Notes: generated by a model not told the origin, from the sequence alone. 64,000 nucleotides of DNA from Flavivirga algicola (GCF_012910715.1 NZ_JABBHF010000015.1:1-64000), one strand, 5' to 3'. Counted from the stretch's first letter, positions 23,853 to 33,057 are shown. Made by a program: numbers and translations.

Positions 23853-26276
23853 ATGGCAAAAATTAAACATAACAACTTTTTGGATACTGTAAATGAGGTG
23901 TTTACAGATGCTAAAAAACAAGGCGTATTGCATTTATATGCAGAGGGAGATCACTTTACAGGAAGAAAGATAAAGGTCAAACAAAAAGACCTTTTTCATT
24001 TCGGAACCACAGGTTATTTAGGATTAGAGCAGGATAAGCGCTTAAAAGACGCAGCGATGGATGCTATTTATAAGTACGGAACTCAGTTTCCTCTTTCTAA
24101 AAGCTATATCTCAAATCCGTTATATCGAAAGTTAGAAGAAAAAATAACCCAGTTATATCATGCGCCTATTATTATTACTAAAAATAGTACATTAGGACAC
24201 CTTGGGGTCATCCCTAGTGCCGTTAATGACGGAGATGCCATTATTTTAGATCATCAAGTTCATTGGAGTGTGCAAAGTGCAGCGAATGTACTTAAAACAC
24301 GAAGCGTACCCATTGAAATGATTCGACATAGTAACCTGGATATGTTGGAGGATAAAATCAAAAAATTATCCTCTAAATATAAAAAAATCTGGTATATGGC
24401 AGATGGTGTTTATTCTATGTACGGAGATGTGGCTCCTTTAGAAGAACTGATGCAATTGTGTAATAAATACCCGCAGCTACATTTGTATTTAGATGATGTT
24501 CATGGCATGAGTTGGGCTGGTAAGCATGGTACGGGTTATGTGCTTAGCAAACTTGGCGAATTACCTGACAATATACTGTTGTTTGGAACACTAAGTAAAA
24601 CCTTTGGAGCCAGTGGTGCTGTGGCTGTTTGCACCCATAAGAAAAGATACCATAAAATAAAAACCTTTGGAGGTCCTTTAACTTTTTCTGCTCAGTTAGA
24701 GCCTGCCTCTGTAGCAGCGGCAATAGCATCTGCTAATATCCACCTTTCTCCCGAGATTTATATGCTCCAAAACGAGTTGTTAGAACGAATAACATTGTTT
24801 AATACCCTATTGGCAAATACAGACCTGCCTTTAGTTGAGGAAAATAATTCTCCAGTATTCTACATAGGTACAGGGATGCCAGTTACTGGGTATAATTTTG
24901 TAAATAGATTGATGAAGGAAGGTTTTTTTGTGAATTTAGGAATTTTTCCAGCCGTGCCAGTAAAGAATACTGGTGTGAGAATAACCATTTCCAGACATAA
25001 TCAGGCAGAAGAAATTAAAAGCTTGGTAGAAGCAATGGTTTACCACTACCCGAAAGCTTTGGAAGATACACATACCACGCCAGATAAAGTGAGGAAAGCT
25101 TTTAAATTGCCTGTTTTGGAAGCATTGCCAAAAAAGAAAATCGTTGAAGAGTTTCATGTTAAATATGAAACAACCATACAAAACATCGATAAAAAGGAAT
25201 GGAATAAGCTTATGGGTAGGCAAGGGGCCTTTGATTGGGATGGTCTGCTTTTTCTTGAAAACGTTTTTACACAAAACGAACTTCCTGAAAATAATTGGGA
25301 CTTTCACTATATTATCATTAAAGATGCAGATAAAACACCTATACTAGCTACATTTTTTACATATGCGTTATGGAAAGAAGATATGCTTGCACCAGTTTCT
25401 GTTTCCATCAAATTAGAAGAAACACGGAAAAAAGATCCTTACCATCTCACTTCTTATGTATTAGGTATGGGGTCACCATTTACTGAAGGCGCCCACCTTT
25501 ATTTAAATAAATCTCACCCCCATTGGAAATTGGCAATGAAGCAGATGTTGGACAAACTTGAAGATTTGGAGCAGCAATTTAATTCAAATTGGATGGTGTT
25601 GAGGGATTTTGAACACGATGATCAATTAAGTCAATTATGCCACCAACAAGGGTTTATTAAGACAGTAATGCCCGATTCGTGTCAGATACTTGATCTTAAT
25701 TGGAAAACTATGGATGACTACCCAGACTCATTGTCCACGCGTTCCAGGAAACACTTTAAAAAAGATATCCAGCCTTATGAAGCGCATTTTAAGATAGTTG
25801 TATATAATGAAACGACCGATCAAGAGCAAATAGATAAGTTCTATGAGTTATATAGTAATGTGAACAGGCATAATCTTGCCTTGAACATGTTTCCATTACC
25901 TAAAAAACTGTTTGCCATGATGTCTCAACACCCAAATTGGGAGTTTTTAACACTGTATTTAAAAGAGGAATTCAATAAAGGAAAATCACATATACCAGTA
26001 GGTGTTATGTTTTGTTATAAGAATTTAAAAGAAACATATACACCAGCTTTTATTGGCATGGATTACGATTACAAGGATGAGCATCAGATTTACAGGCAGT
26101 TATTGTATCAAACCATAAAGCGTGCTACAAAACTTGGGTTTAAAAAAATAGATTTTGGTATGACCGCTTCCTTTGAAAAGAAAAAAGTAGGCGCTACTAT
26201 CATTCCCAAAGCAGCTTATATACAAGCAAAAGATAACTTTTCTTTAGAGTTAATGGGAGTTATGGAGAATAACTAG
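23853..26276 (+). CDS. Fusion of a KBL/SPT-type PLP acyltransferase with a C-terminal GNAT-like acyltransferase domain
   Basis: An 807-residue cytoplasmic protein about twice the length of single-domain relatives. Residues about 40-400 form an alpha-oxoamine synthase fold (class of 8-amino-7-oxononanoate synthase, KBL and serine palmitoyltransferase): DDVHGMSW binds the cofactor pyridine, and GTLSKTFGASGA carries the predicted PLP lysine Lys249. Residues about 420-800 look like a GNAT/FemAB-like acyltransferase region (SRKHFKKDI, FYELYSNVNRHN, IDFGMTASFEKKKVGA). The enzyme type joins an acyl thioester to an amino acid with loss of CO2, and the second domain may transfer another acyl group, as in sphingoid- or sulfonolipid-like synthesis. 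The product cannot be named. It stands alone, divergent from the STAS/AraC pair. A terminator follows. Confidence 0.8.
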   Translation: MAKIKHNNFLDTVNEVFTDAKKQGVLHLYAEGDHFTGRKIKVKQKDLFHFGTTGYLGLEQDKRLKDAAMDAIYKYGTQFPLSKSYISNPLYRKLEEKITQLYHAPIIITKNSTLGHLGVIPSAVNDGDAIILDHQVHWSVQSAANVLKTRSVPIEMIRHSNLDMLEDKIKKLSSKYKKIWYMADGVYSMYGDVAPLEELMQLCNKYPQLHLYLDDVHGMSWAGKHGTGYVLSKLGELPDNILLFGTLSKTFGASGAVAVCTHKKRYHKIKTFGGPLTFSAQLEPASVAAAIASANIHLSPEIYMLQNELLERITLFNTLLANTDLPLVEENNSPVFYIGTGMPVTGYNFVNRLMKEGFFVNLGIFPAVPVKNTGVRITISRHNQAEEIKSLVEAMVYHYPKALEDTHTTPDKVRKAFKLPVLEALPKKKIVEEFHVKYETTIQNIDKKEWNKLMGRQGAFDWDGLLFLENVFTQNELPENNWDFHYIIIKDADKTPILATFFTYALWKEDMLAPVSVSIKLEETRKKDPYHLTSYVLGMGSPFTEGAHLYLNKSHPHWKLAMKQMLDKLEDLEQQFNSNWMVLRDFEHDDQLSQLCHQQGFIKTVMPDSCQILDLNWKTMDDYPDSLSTRSRKHFKKDIQPYEAHFKIVVYNETTDQEQIDKFYELYSNVNRHNLALNMFPLPKKLFAMMSQHPNWEFLTLYLKEEFNKGKSHIPVGVMFCYKNLKETYTPAFIGMDYDYKDEHQIYRQLLYQTIKRATKLGFKKIDFGMTASFEKKKVGATIIPKAAYIQAKDNFSLELMGVMENN

Positions 26277-26319
26277 CTTGTTATATTAAACGAAAGTCAT
26301 AGATAGGCTAAAAAGAAGT

Positions 26320-26350
26320 AAAACCTTCAACTTTAAGTTGGAGGTTTTTT
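26320..26350 (+). terminator. Terminator of the PLP-enzyme fusion gene
   Basis: AAAACCTTCAACTT and AAGTTGGAGGTTTTTT form a strong hairpin with a T6 tail, 44 bases after the stop at 26276. Confidence 0.8.
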
Positions 26351-26614
26351 ATTTCCAATAACTAAAGCTGAGGCTTAATTGTATGTAGCATCATCGTTTC
26401 TAACACGATTTTATAAGTAATTGATACGACATTATAAGTAATAGGGTATCTCCTACAATACCTTTGTTTAAAGTATTAATAGGTTCTCCTCTAGGAGAGA
26501 TTCTGCTTAAATAGTAAAAGTGACAGAAGGAAAGAGGTATTTGGACAATATGAATACCATGTCTTGTATAACTACAGGCTATTTTTACTCTTAAGAATAT
26601 GCCTAATTATATAA
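26351..26614. other. Intergenic region upstream of the glycosidase pair
   Basis: No gene is supported. A small palindrome TCTCCT/AGGAGA lies near 26490. The promoter of the following glycosidase gene presumably lies here; no LacI-type GCTTAAACGTTTAAGC site was seen. Confidence 0.5.
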
Positions 26615-27967
26615 ATGAAATCAAATATGATAAGATCAAGAAAAGATATGAGAAAAAAAATAGTTATTCTATGTAGTATATGTACTTTGGTATTTGCTTG
26701 CCAAACTGTAGAAAAAAAACAAATAAAAATTGAAAGTACCAAAGAAATAAAAGAGATGGATGCAGAAAACCTTCGCCCTTTGTTAACAAGTATTACTTCT
26801 AAATATGATGAACTTAGGCAAAAAGTTGTTCAACCTGCTGAAGGATATTTAAAATACCCATACCTGATTCCAGCAGGTTTTTATAAGCAAATGTGGGATT
26901 GGGATGGGTTTTTTATGGGAAATCATTTTGTAAGTATAGGAAAACCAGAGTACCTAAAATATTGGGCGCTCAATTTAATAGAAGGTATTGACGAAGAGGG
27001 TTATGCTTCTGGTTGCGCCACAACTAAAGGACCACGTTTGCTTTTTGGGAAATTTGCAATGAAACCATTTTTATCTCAAGGTGTGCATTTTGCTTCCAAA
27101 GGATTGGAAGATTACAAATGGGTAGCGCCTTATTACGAAGCTCTTAAAAAAGTACTAGCTTATAGAGAAAAGACACAGCAAGATGAAAAAACAGGGTTGT
27201 TTTTCTGGGATAATGGTATGCAAAGTGGTGCCGATAATAATGTAGCAATGAACTATTTTACTGATGATAAACGATCGTTTTTAGCACCAGATGCGAGTGC
27301 TTTTCAATATAAAGAATACCTAGCTCAAGCTCAAATAGCTAAGAATTTAGGGAAGCTGGAAGAAGCAAGCACATATAAAACAAAAGCAGATGATTTAAAG
27401 AAAGCCATTAATAAATATCTTTGGTCTGAAGCGGATAAAATTTACTATACGATAGATAGAGAAACGGGCGATTTTTATAAAAGAGTTAGTTATTCTTCTT
27501 TTGTGCCATTAATGCACAATATAGCACCCCAAGAAAAAGGAAAATTAATGATATCAGAATATCTAATAAACTCAGACCATATGAAAGCTAAATATGGATT
27601 CAGAACATTATCATTACAGGATCCAGATTATAACAATAAGAATATTATTGTACCCTTTTCCAATTGGCAAGGCCCCGTTTGGCCTATAGCAAATTATATT
27701 TACTCCGTTGGATTAAAAAATTATGGTTTTGATGAAGCTCTTTATTGGCAAGCAGAGACTGTTGGGACATTATTGTTGAATGATATCAAAAAATATAACA
27801 CCATGCATGAAAACTACCATGCAGATACAGGAGAACCATTAGCTCCTAGTCATGACCATGTAGATAAAGATGGAAATATTGTAGGGTTCATTAGTTGGAA
27901 TCTTTGTATTCAAAACCTTTTGGAAGGTGTTGTTGACGATAAATGGATGCTGCTGGAAATAGAATAA
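26615..27967 (+). CDS. Exported GH63/trehalase-like (alpha/alpha)6-barrel glycosidase lipoprotein
   Basis: A 450-residue lipoprotein. ATG 26648 (Met12) gives a standard leader MRKKIVILCSICTLVFAC with lipobox Cys and is the likelier start. The body is an (alpha/alpha)6 barrel of the trehalase/GH63 type: QMWDWDGFFMGNH near 91, NGMQSGADNN near 200, NWQGPVWPIANY near 350 and HENYHADTGEP near 400. By analogy with GH63, the catalytic acid would be Asp207 (in GADNN) and the base Glu399 (in HENY), numbered from 26615. Substrates in this clan are alpha-linked gluco- or mannosides and glycerates. It lies 55 bases before a second exported glycosidase, followed by lacI and the KDG genes. The specific substrate is unknown. 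Confidence 0.78.
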   Translation: MKSNMIRSRKDMRKKIVILCSICTLVFACQTVEKKQIKIESTKEIKEMDAENLRPLLTSITSKYDELRQKVVQPAEGYLKYPYLIPAGFYKQMWDWDGFFMGNHFVSIGKPEYLKYWALNLIEGIDEEGYASGCATTKGPRLLFGKFAMKPFLSQGVHFASKGLEDYKWVAPYYEALKKVLAYREKTQQDEKTGLFFWDNGMQSGADNNVAMNYFTDDKRSFLAPDASAFQYKEYLAQAQIAKNLGKLEEASTYKTKADDLKKAINKYLWSEADKIYYTIDRETGDFYKRVSYSSFVPLMHNIAPQEKGKLMISEYLINSDHMKAKYGFRTLSLQDPDYNNKNIIVPFSNWQGPVWPIANYIYSVGLKNYGFDEALYWQAETVGTLLLNDIKKYNTMHENYHADTGEPLAPSHDHVDKDGNIVGFISWNLCIQNLLEGVVDDKWMLLEIE

Positions 27968-28040
27968 AAGAATAGTTGCCTTCTTATTTTGATATATTTG
28001 AAAGAGATAAATAATAATAAAAATGCTGGGAGTTACTATT

Positions 28041-30095
28041 ATGAATAATAAAAGAATAACTTTATTATTACTGTTTTTCCTTGTGCAATTTTCCTTGTTT
28101 CCTCAGGATAATACTAATAATGCACGAGGAAAGCATTGGCATATTTCTGGAGATACAGCGATTACTTTCAATATAGATAATAAAGATAACTTACCTTATA
28201 CCGATGATATTGAGATGGCTGGTAAGCGTGTTGCAGGTATCGTTAAATACAGTATAGATGATAAAGGAAAGTTGTCTTTGAATAGAACCGTGTTTTTTCC
28301 ACAATTACATGAATTTAAGGCATCTGAAGATACATGGTTTCATGATTATAGAGCTTATTTAAAAGGGGAGTATACCGATGCGTTGTTGCCCAAGCTCTAT
28401 ATAAAGGATGAGCAATTTGTACCAGGTACTGTAAAAACGGTATCAATAAATGGCATACTCAATTTTGAACATGATCCATCTAAAAATGGATTAATGTTAA
28501 CCCGGTCGCTTTTTCCATCCATGGACGAACGGCTTTTTAGAGAAATGTGGACTATAAAAAATACCACCGATTCTATCATGAAAATTCAAGTTGGTAATAC
28601 AGCTCTTGAATTTAATGACTATGGAGCCAAAGGGAAATATAGCAGGCTTATTAAAACAAACGCGCCAGAGAGTATGGTGTTAAAGCCAGGAGAGGCAACG
28701 TCATTTTCATTAGACATTATGGCAAAAACTCCTGAAGAAAAGTTTCCAGAAGAATCAGTTGAAATAACCTTGTCAAAACGAAAAGCGTTTCTTAGTTTAA
28801 TGTCAGGATCCTTACAACTAGATACACCAAACCCTATATTGAATACCTTATTTGAATTTTCAAAAACAAGGGCATCAGAAAGTATTTTTGAGTCGGAATT
28901 AGGTTTAATTCATTCGCCAGGAGGTGGTCGGTATTATGTAGGCATCTGGGCGAATGACCAGGCAGAGTATATCAATCCATTTTTTCCCTATTTGGGTTAT
29001 GCTCTGGGTAACGAATCTGCGATGAACACCTTTAGAGCATTTGCCAAAGAAACGAACGCTGAATACAAAAAAATCAGATATTCTTTTGAAATTGAAGGCT
29101 TGGTAAAACCTTTCTTAAAGGATAGAGGAGATGCAGCCATGATAGCCTATGGAGCGGCGCACTATGCCATGGCATTTGGTGATATTCCTACTGCAAATGA
29201 GTTGTGGCCACTTATAGAGTGGTGTCTCGAATATTGCAACAGGCAGCTTAATGAAGAAGGTGTCGTTATGTCGGAGTCGGACGAAATGGAAGGGCGTATT
29301 GAAACAGGAAATGCTAATTTATCAACATCTTCTCTATATTATGGCGCATTAAATCATGCTGGAGATTTAGCCAAATCTCTTAATAAACCAAAAGCGTTAC
29401 AGAATAAATATAAAGAACAGGCGAGCAAGCTTAGTCTAGCCATAGAAAACTATTTTGGGGCTCATGTAGAAGGTTTGGATACTTACAAATATTATAAAGA
29501 GCATAAATATTTACGTCACTGGATTTGCCTTCCATTAGTTGTTGGTCTTAACAAAAGAAAGGATGCGACTGTTACAGCGCTTTTTGATCGCCTTTGGACC
29601 GATAATGGGGTGCATGTCGAAAAAAATAGTGATGATGAAGCTATAACCAAAATATTTTGGGACCGGGGGACCTTATACGCCTTACGTGGTACATTTGCTT
29701 CTGGAGAGACAAAGAAATCCTTAGAAAAGCTAGAACAGTTTTCAGAAAAAAGACTATTGGGAAATAGGGTGCCTTACGTGGTTGAAGCTTTTCCCGAAGG
29801 TAATATGGCACATTTATCTGCAGAGAGTGCCTTGTATTGCAGAGTCTTTACCGAAGGTGTTTTTGGTATAACTCCCACGGGACTTAGTAGTTTTATTTGC
29901 ACACCTAGATTGCCTGAAAATTGGGACCATATGTATTTAAATAATATTAAGGCATTTGGAGAAGATTTTAGTATAAAAGTAAATCGAGCTGGAAGACAAA
30001 TAAAGGTAAAAGTGGTTAAGAGCAATGGGAATGTAGTACTTAACAAGAAAATTGCTAAAGGAAACTCAATAAACGTGACATTTATAAAGAATTAA
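28041..30095 (+). CDS. Exported six-hairpin glycosidase-like protein
   Basis: About 684 residues. The frame opens at 28023, but ATG 28041 directly precedes a normal signal peptide (NNKRITLLLLFFLVQFSLFPQ), so it is preferred. An N-terminal beta-sandwich (to about residue 265) is followed by an (alpha/alpha)6 six-hairpin catalytic region with GIWANDQAEYINPFFPY and SESDEMEGRIETGN, whose acidic residues are likely catalytic. A small C-terminal beta domain ends at KGNSINVTF. The layout resembles GH78-like rhamnosidases and related uncharacterised families. No exact family is claimed. It is transcribed with the upstream glycosidase. Its stop overlaps the convergent lacI stop by 4 bases, so there is no room for a terminator between them. 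Confidence 0.7.
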   Translation: MNNKRITLLLLFFLVQFSLFPQDNTNNARGKHWHISGDTAITFNIDNKDNLPYTDDIEMAGKRVAGIVKYSIDDKGKLSLNRTVFFPQLHEFKASEDTWFHDYRAYLKGEYTDALLPKLYIKDEQFVPGTVKTVSINGILNFEHDPSKNGLMLTRSLFPSMDERLFREMWTIKNTTDSIMKIQVGNTALEFNDYGAKGKYSRLIKTNAPESMVLKPGEATSFSLDIMAKTPEEKFPEESVEITLSKRKAFLSLMSGSLQLDTPNPILNTLFEFSKTRASESIFESELGLIHSPGGGRYYVGIWANDQAEYINPFFPYLGYALGNESAMNTFRAFAKETNAEYKKIRYSFEIEGLVKPFLKDRGDAAMIAYGAAHYAMAFGDIPTANELWPLIEWCLEYCNRQLNEEGVVMSESDEMEGRIETGNANLSTSSLYYGALNHAGDLAKSLNKPKALQNKYKEQASKLSLAIENYFGAHVEGLDTYKYYKEHKYLRHWICLPLVVGLNKRKDATVTALFDRLWTDNGVHVEKNSDDEAITKIFWDRGTLYALRGTFASGETKKSLEKLEQFSEKRLLGNRVPYVVEAFPEGNMAHLSAESALYCRVFTEGVFGITPTGLSSFICTPRLPENWDHMYLNNIKAFGEDFSIKVNRAGRQIKVKVVKSNGNVVLNKKIAKGNSINVTFIKN

Positions 30096-31126
30096 GGAGT
30101 TTTTTTATTATTTGAAGAATCTCTAATAATCAATTCAGCATCCAAAATTATTTTATTCAGTTTTTGCTTGACGACCGTTTTTTTGGCATGTTGCAAAAAT
30201 GTTTTGGCAGCCTGTTTTCCTATTTCACTGCTGTGTTGATTAATGCTTGTAATAGTAGGCGTTACCATGCCAGTAAAAGGTTCGTTGCCAAATCCTACCA
30301 AAGCGATATCTTCAGGAATCCTAATACCACGTTCGTTTAATACTTGAAGGGCGCCTAAAGCAGCATAATCACCTGCAACATAAACAGCATCTGGTCTATC
30401 TTTTAAAGCTAATAATTGAGTCATTTTATCTCTTCCATCTTCAGTGGTAAGGCTACTCTCAATTAACAGGTTATCCTCTATAGGGAGCTGATGTTTTTTC
30501 AGGGCATCAATATACCCCCGAATTCTATTATTGAAGATCCGCGTACGTTTATAACCACCAATATGAGCAATTCGTTTACAGCCCTGCTGCACCAAATGCT
30601 CAACGATCATATGGCTGCTATCATAATCATTAATACCTATATAATCTACATTTAAATCATTTTCACCACGATCGAACAGAATTAAAGGAATACCTTTAGA
30701 TTTAATTTTTTCGTAATAATCCAAATGAATGGTTTCATTGGCCATAGAAGCTATAATACCGTCAACTTGTGTAAATAATAATGTATCAATATTACGACAT
30801 TCCTTTTTGTAAGATTCATTGGATTGGGTGATAATGATGTTATAACCCTCTTTATCTAATGCTTCTTCTATATTTTGAATCACTGAAGAAAAAAAGTTGC
30901 TATTCGTTCTGGGAACAATAACCCCTACTAGATGACTTTTTCCTTTGCGTAAGGCACTGGCAAGATGATTTGGTTGATAATTCAGGTTTTTGGCAACCTG
31001 TCTAACAGCCTTTTTGGTTTTTTCACTAATACGGGAGTCGTCATGCAAAGCCTTAGAAACCGCAGCGGGAGAGATGTTTAAAACGTTCGCAATATCTTTT
31101 ATGGTGGTTTTCTTTTTGATATTCAA
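30092..31126 (-). CDS. LacI-family repressor of the KDG catabolic genes
   Basis: LacI/GalR repressor: helix-turn-helix TIKDIANVLNISPAAVSKALHD at the N-terminus, hinge LNYQPNHLASALRKG, then a periplasmic-binding-protein-like effector domain (IGVIVPR-like VGVIVPRTNSNFFSSVIQNIEEAL). The frame extends up to ATG 31192, but a perfect -33/-7 promoter and its operator lie inside that extension (31157-31187), so translation from 31192 is unlikely. TTG 31126, directly before NIKKKTTIKD, gives the usual LacI N-terminus and is chosen. It is divergent from kdgK with two shared palindromes, suggesting repression of itself and kdgK-kdgA, with a KDG-type inducer inferred from context. Confidence 0.9.
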   Translation of the reverse strand: MNIKKKTTIKDIANVLNISPAAVSKALHDDSRISEKTKKAVRQVAKNLNYQPNHLASALRKGKSHLVGVIVPRTNSNFFSSVIQNIEEALDKEGYNIIITQSNESYKKECRNIDTLLFTQVDGIIASMANETIHLDYYEKIKSKGIPLILFDRGENDLNVDYIGINDYDSSHMIVEHLVQQGCKRIAHIGGYKRTRIFNNRIRGYIDALKKHQLPIEDNLLIESSLTTEDGRDKMTQLLALKDRPDAVYVAGDYAALGALQVLNERGIRIPEDIALVGFGNEPFTGMVTPTITSINQHSSEIGKQAAKTFLQHAKKTVVKQKLNKIILDAELIIRDSSNNKKTP

Positions 31127-31134
31127 TTTTTTTA

Positions 31135-31164
31135 TATATTTGCTTAAACGTTTAAGCAAATATA
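31135..31164. promoter_or_regulatory. LacI operator O1, perfect 30-bp palindrome over the lacI -7 box
   Basis: A perfect palindrome of 15-bp arms with core GCTTAAACGTTTAAGC (31142-31157). The centre CG and AAACGTTT are typical of LacI-family operators. It covers the -7 box and start point of the lacI promoter, so binding should block lacI transcription. Confidence 0.88.
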
Positions 31165-31187
31165 CAGCGTTAGTTTTTATAATCAAA
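31157..31187 (-). promoter_or_regulatory. lacI promoter, TTTG-N19-TATATTTG
   Basis: On the minus strand the -33 TTTG (+ strand CAAA 31184-31187), a 19-base spacer and the -7 TATATTTG (31157-31164) match the Bacteroidota consensus fully. The start point would fall near 31150, inside operator O1 and about 25 bases before TTG 31126. Confidence 0.8.
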
Positions 31188-31229
31188 ATCATATATTTTT
31201 AATGACTTTGATTATATTTTAACTTATTT

Positions 31230-31245
31230 GCTTAAACGTTTAAGC
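31230..31245. promoter_or_regulatory. LacI operator O2 upstream of kdgK
   Basis: The 16-bp core GCTTAAACGTTTAAGC is identical to that of O1. Centre-to-centre distance is 88 bp, suitable for looping or for separate control of the two divergent promoters. It lies 36 bases before kdgK. Confidence 0.85.
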
Positions 31246-31280
31246 GTAAAATAAATCAAGCTAAAATAATAATTAAAACA

Positions 31281-32327
31281 ATGGGTAAAGTAGTAACATT
31301 TGGAGAGATCATGTTAAGATTGGCTCCTCAAGGATTTTTAAGATTTTCACAAGCAAATAATTTTGATGTTATTTATGGTGGAGGAGAATCGAACGTAGCA
31401 GTGTCATTAGCCAATTATGGTGTGTCAGTAGATTTCGTAACACGTATACCAAAAAATGATATTGGAGAGTGTGCTATGATGGAAATGCGCAAAAGAGGTG
31501 TTGGTGTCGATAAGATTGTTTATGGAGGAGATCGTTTAGGAATTTACTTTTTAGAAACGGGAGCTGTTTCTAGAGGTAGTAAAGTGGTTTATGACAGAGC
31601 GCATTCTGCTATGGCAGAAATTGAATCAGGAATGATTGATTGGGATGCGGTTTTTGAAGGTGTAGAGTGGTTTCACTGGACAGGTATAACCCCTGCAATT
31701 TCTCAAGGGTCTGCAGATGTATGTTTAGAGGCTGTAAAAGCGGCAAGTGCTAAAGGTATTACTATTTCTACCGATTTAAATTACCGTGCGAAACTATGGA
31801 AATACTGTGATGATGCTCATAGAGAAGCGGTTATGACAGAATTAACTTCATACTGTGATATTGTATTAGGAAACGAAGAAGATGCAGAAATGCACTTTGG
31901 TATTAAGCCAGAAGGTATTACTGTTCAAACTCAAGGTCATGATGTGAAAGCTGAGGCATTTTTATCTGTTTGCAAGCAAATGATGGAAAAATTCCCTAGA
32001 GCTAAAAAAGTTATTACAACTTTAAGAGGATCTATTTCTGCATCTCACAATACATGGGCTGGTGTTTTATATGATGGAAAGAAAATGTACGAAACACGTC
32101 AATACCAAATTACTGATATAGTTGATAGAGTAGGTGGTGGTGATAGTTTTATGGGTGGTCTAATCTACGGATTATTGAAATACCCTGAAGATGACCAGAA
32201 CGCTTTAGATTTTGCTGTAGCTGCGTCTTGTTTAAAACACACTATAAAAGGAGATGCTAACTTGGTTACAGTTAGTGAAGTAGAAAAATTAATGGGTGGT
32301 GACGCTTCAGGTCGAGTTGCAAGATAA
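31281..32327 (+). CDS. kdgK: 2-keto-3-deoxygluconate kinase (PfkB family)
   Basis: PfkB/ribokinase-family sugar kinase of 348 residues. It opens with VVTFGEIMLRLAPQG, has the substrate region YGGGESNVAVSLANYG, and ends with the anion-hole and catalytic-base motif GGGDSFMGGLIYG. It should phosphorylate 2-keto-3-deoxygluconate to KDPG. The assignment to KDG rather than another sugar rests on similarity and on the aldolase gene 11 bases downstream. The two form one operon under operator O2. It is slightly longer than many KdgK proteins (about 310-340). Confidence 0.88.
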   Translation: MGKVVTFGEIMLRLAPQGFLRFSQANNFDVIYGGGESNVAVSLANYGVSVDFVTRIPKNDIGECAMMEMRKRGVGVDKIVYGGDRLGIYFLETGAVSRGSKVVYDRAHSAMAEIESGMIDWDAVFEGVEWFHWTGITPAISQGSADVCLEAVKAASAKGITISTDLNYRAKLWKYCDDAHREAVMTELTSYCDIVLGNEEDAEMHFGIKPEGITVQTQGHDVKAEAFLSVCKQMMEKFPRAKKVITTLRGSISASHNTWAGVLYDGKKMYETRQYQITDIVDRVGGGDSFMGGLIYGLLKYPEDDQNALDFAVAASCLKHTIKGDANLVTVSEVEKLMGGDASGRVAR

Positions 32328-32338
32328 ATAATAAAGAA

Positions 32339-33007
32339 ATGGCACAATATACAAGAATAGAAGTTGCAGAAGTTATGAAAAGCACAGGATTGGTTCCTCT
32401 GTTTTATAATAGCGATATAGAAGCAAGTAAAAAAGTATTAAAAGCGTGTTACGATGGTGGTGCGAGGTTGCTTGAGTTTACAGCTCGTGGTGATTTTGCT
32501 CATGAGGTTTTTGGTGAGTTGGTAAAATACGCGATTAAAGAATTGCCTGGGATGGTATTAGGTGTTGGATCTGTAACAGATGCTGCTGCTGCCTCAAGGT
32601 TTATGGCCTTAGGAGCTAATTTTATTGTTACACCAGTATTAAGAGAAGATATTGCCATTGCCTGTAACAGAAGAAAGGTTTTATGGTCTCCTGGATGTGG
32701 TACTTTAACAGAAATTACCAGAGCAGAGGAGTTAGGGTGCGAGATTGTTAAGTTGTTCCCTGGAGATATTTATGGACCACAATTTGTAAAAGGGATTAAA
32801 GGACCACAACCTTGGACGAGCATTATGCCAACAGGAGGCGTGTCCCCAACAAAAGAAAATTTAGAGGCTTGGTTTAATGCAGGGGTTACTTGTGTTGGTA
32901 TGGGATCTAAATTAATGGCTAAAGATGCTAATGGTCAGTTTGACTATGATAAAATAGAAGAACAGGTAAGATTTTCTATTAACCTAATTAAAGAGGTTAG
33001 AAGTTAA
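32339..33007 (+). CDS. KDPG/KHG aldolase
   Basis: A 222-residue class I aldolase of the Eda/KdgA type. LLEFTARGD, VLGVGSVTD and SPGCGTLTE are family motifs, and the Schiff-base lysine is in IVKLFPGD. IMPTGGV binds the phosphate. It splits KDPG to pyruvate and glyceraldehyde 3-phosphate and completes the pathway begun by the kinase 11 bases upstream. Transcription ends at the hairpin at 33020-33040. Confidence 0.9.
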   Translation: MAQYTRIEVAEVMKSTGLVPLFYNSDIEASKKVLKACYDGGARLLEFTARGDFAHEVFGELVKYAIKELPGMVLGVGSVTDAAAASRFMALGANFIVTPVLREDIAIACNRRKVLWSPGCGTLTEITRAEELGCEIVKLFPGDIYGPQFVKGIKGPQPWTSIMPTGGVSPTKENLEAWFNAGVTCVGMGSKLMAKDANGQFDYDKIEEQVRFSINLIKEVRS

Positions 33008-33019
33008 TCGAAAAGAATT

Positions 33020-33040
33020 CCTCGACGCTTTGCGTCGAGG
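33020..33040 (+). terminator. Terminator of the kdgK-aldolase operon
   Basis: CCTCGACGC/GCGTCGAGG form a perfect 9-bp stem with a TTT loop and a short T-run, 12 bases after the aldolase stop. Confidence 0.8.
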
Positions 33041-33057
33041 TTTCTGTTGAAATTATC

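Noticed and set aside
9200-24000. CRISPR array as explanation of the regularly spaced repeats
   Set aside because: Spacing is irregular or about 230-308 bp, the repeats are not 24-40 bp with unique spacers, and no cas genes are near.
31127-31192. The N-terminal 22-residue extension of the LacI protein
   Set aside because: The segment holds the promoter and operator, so it is upstream DNA and not coding.
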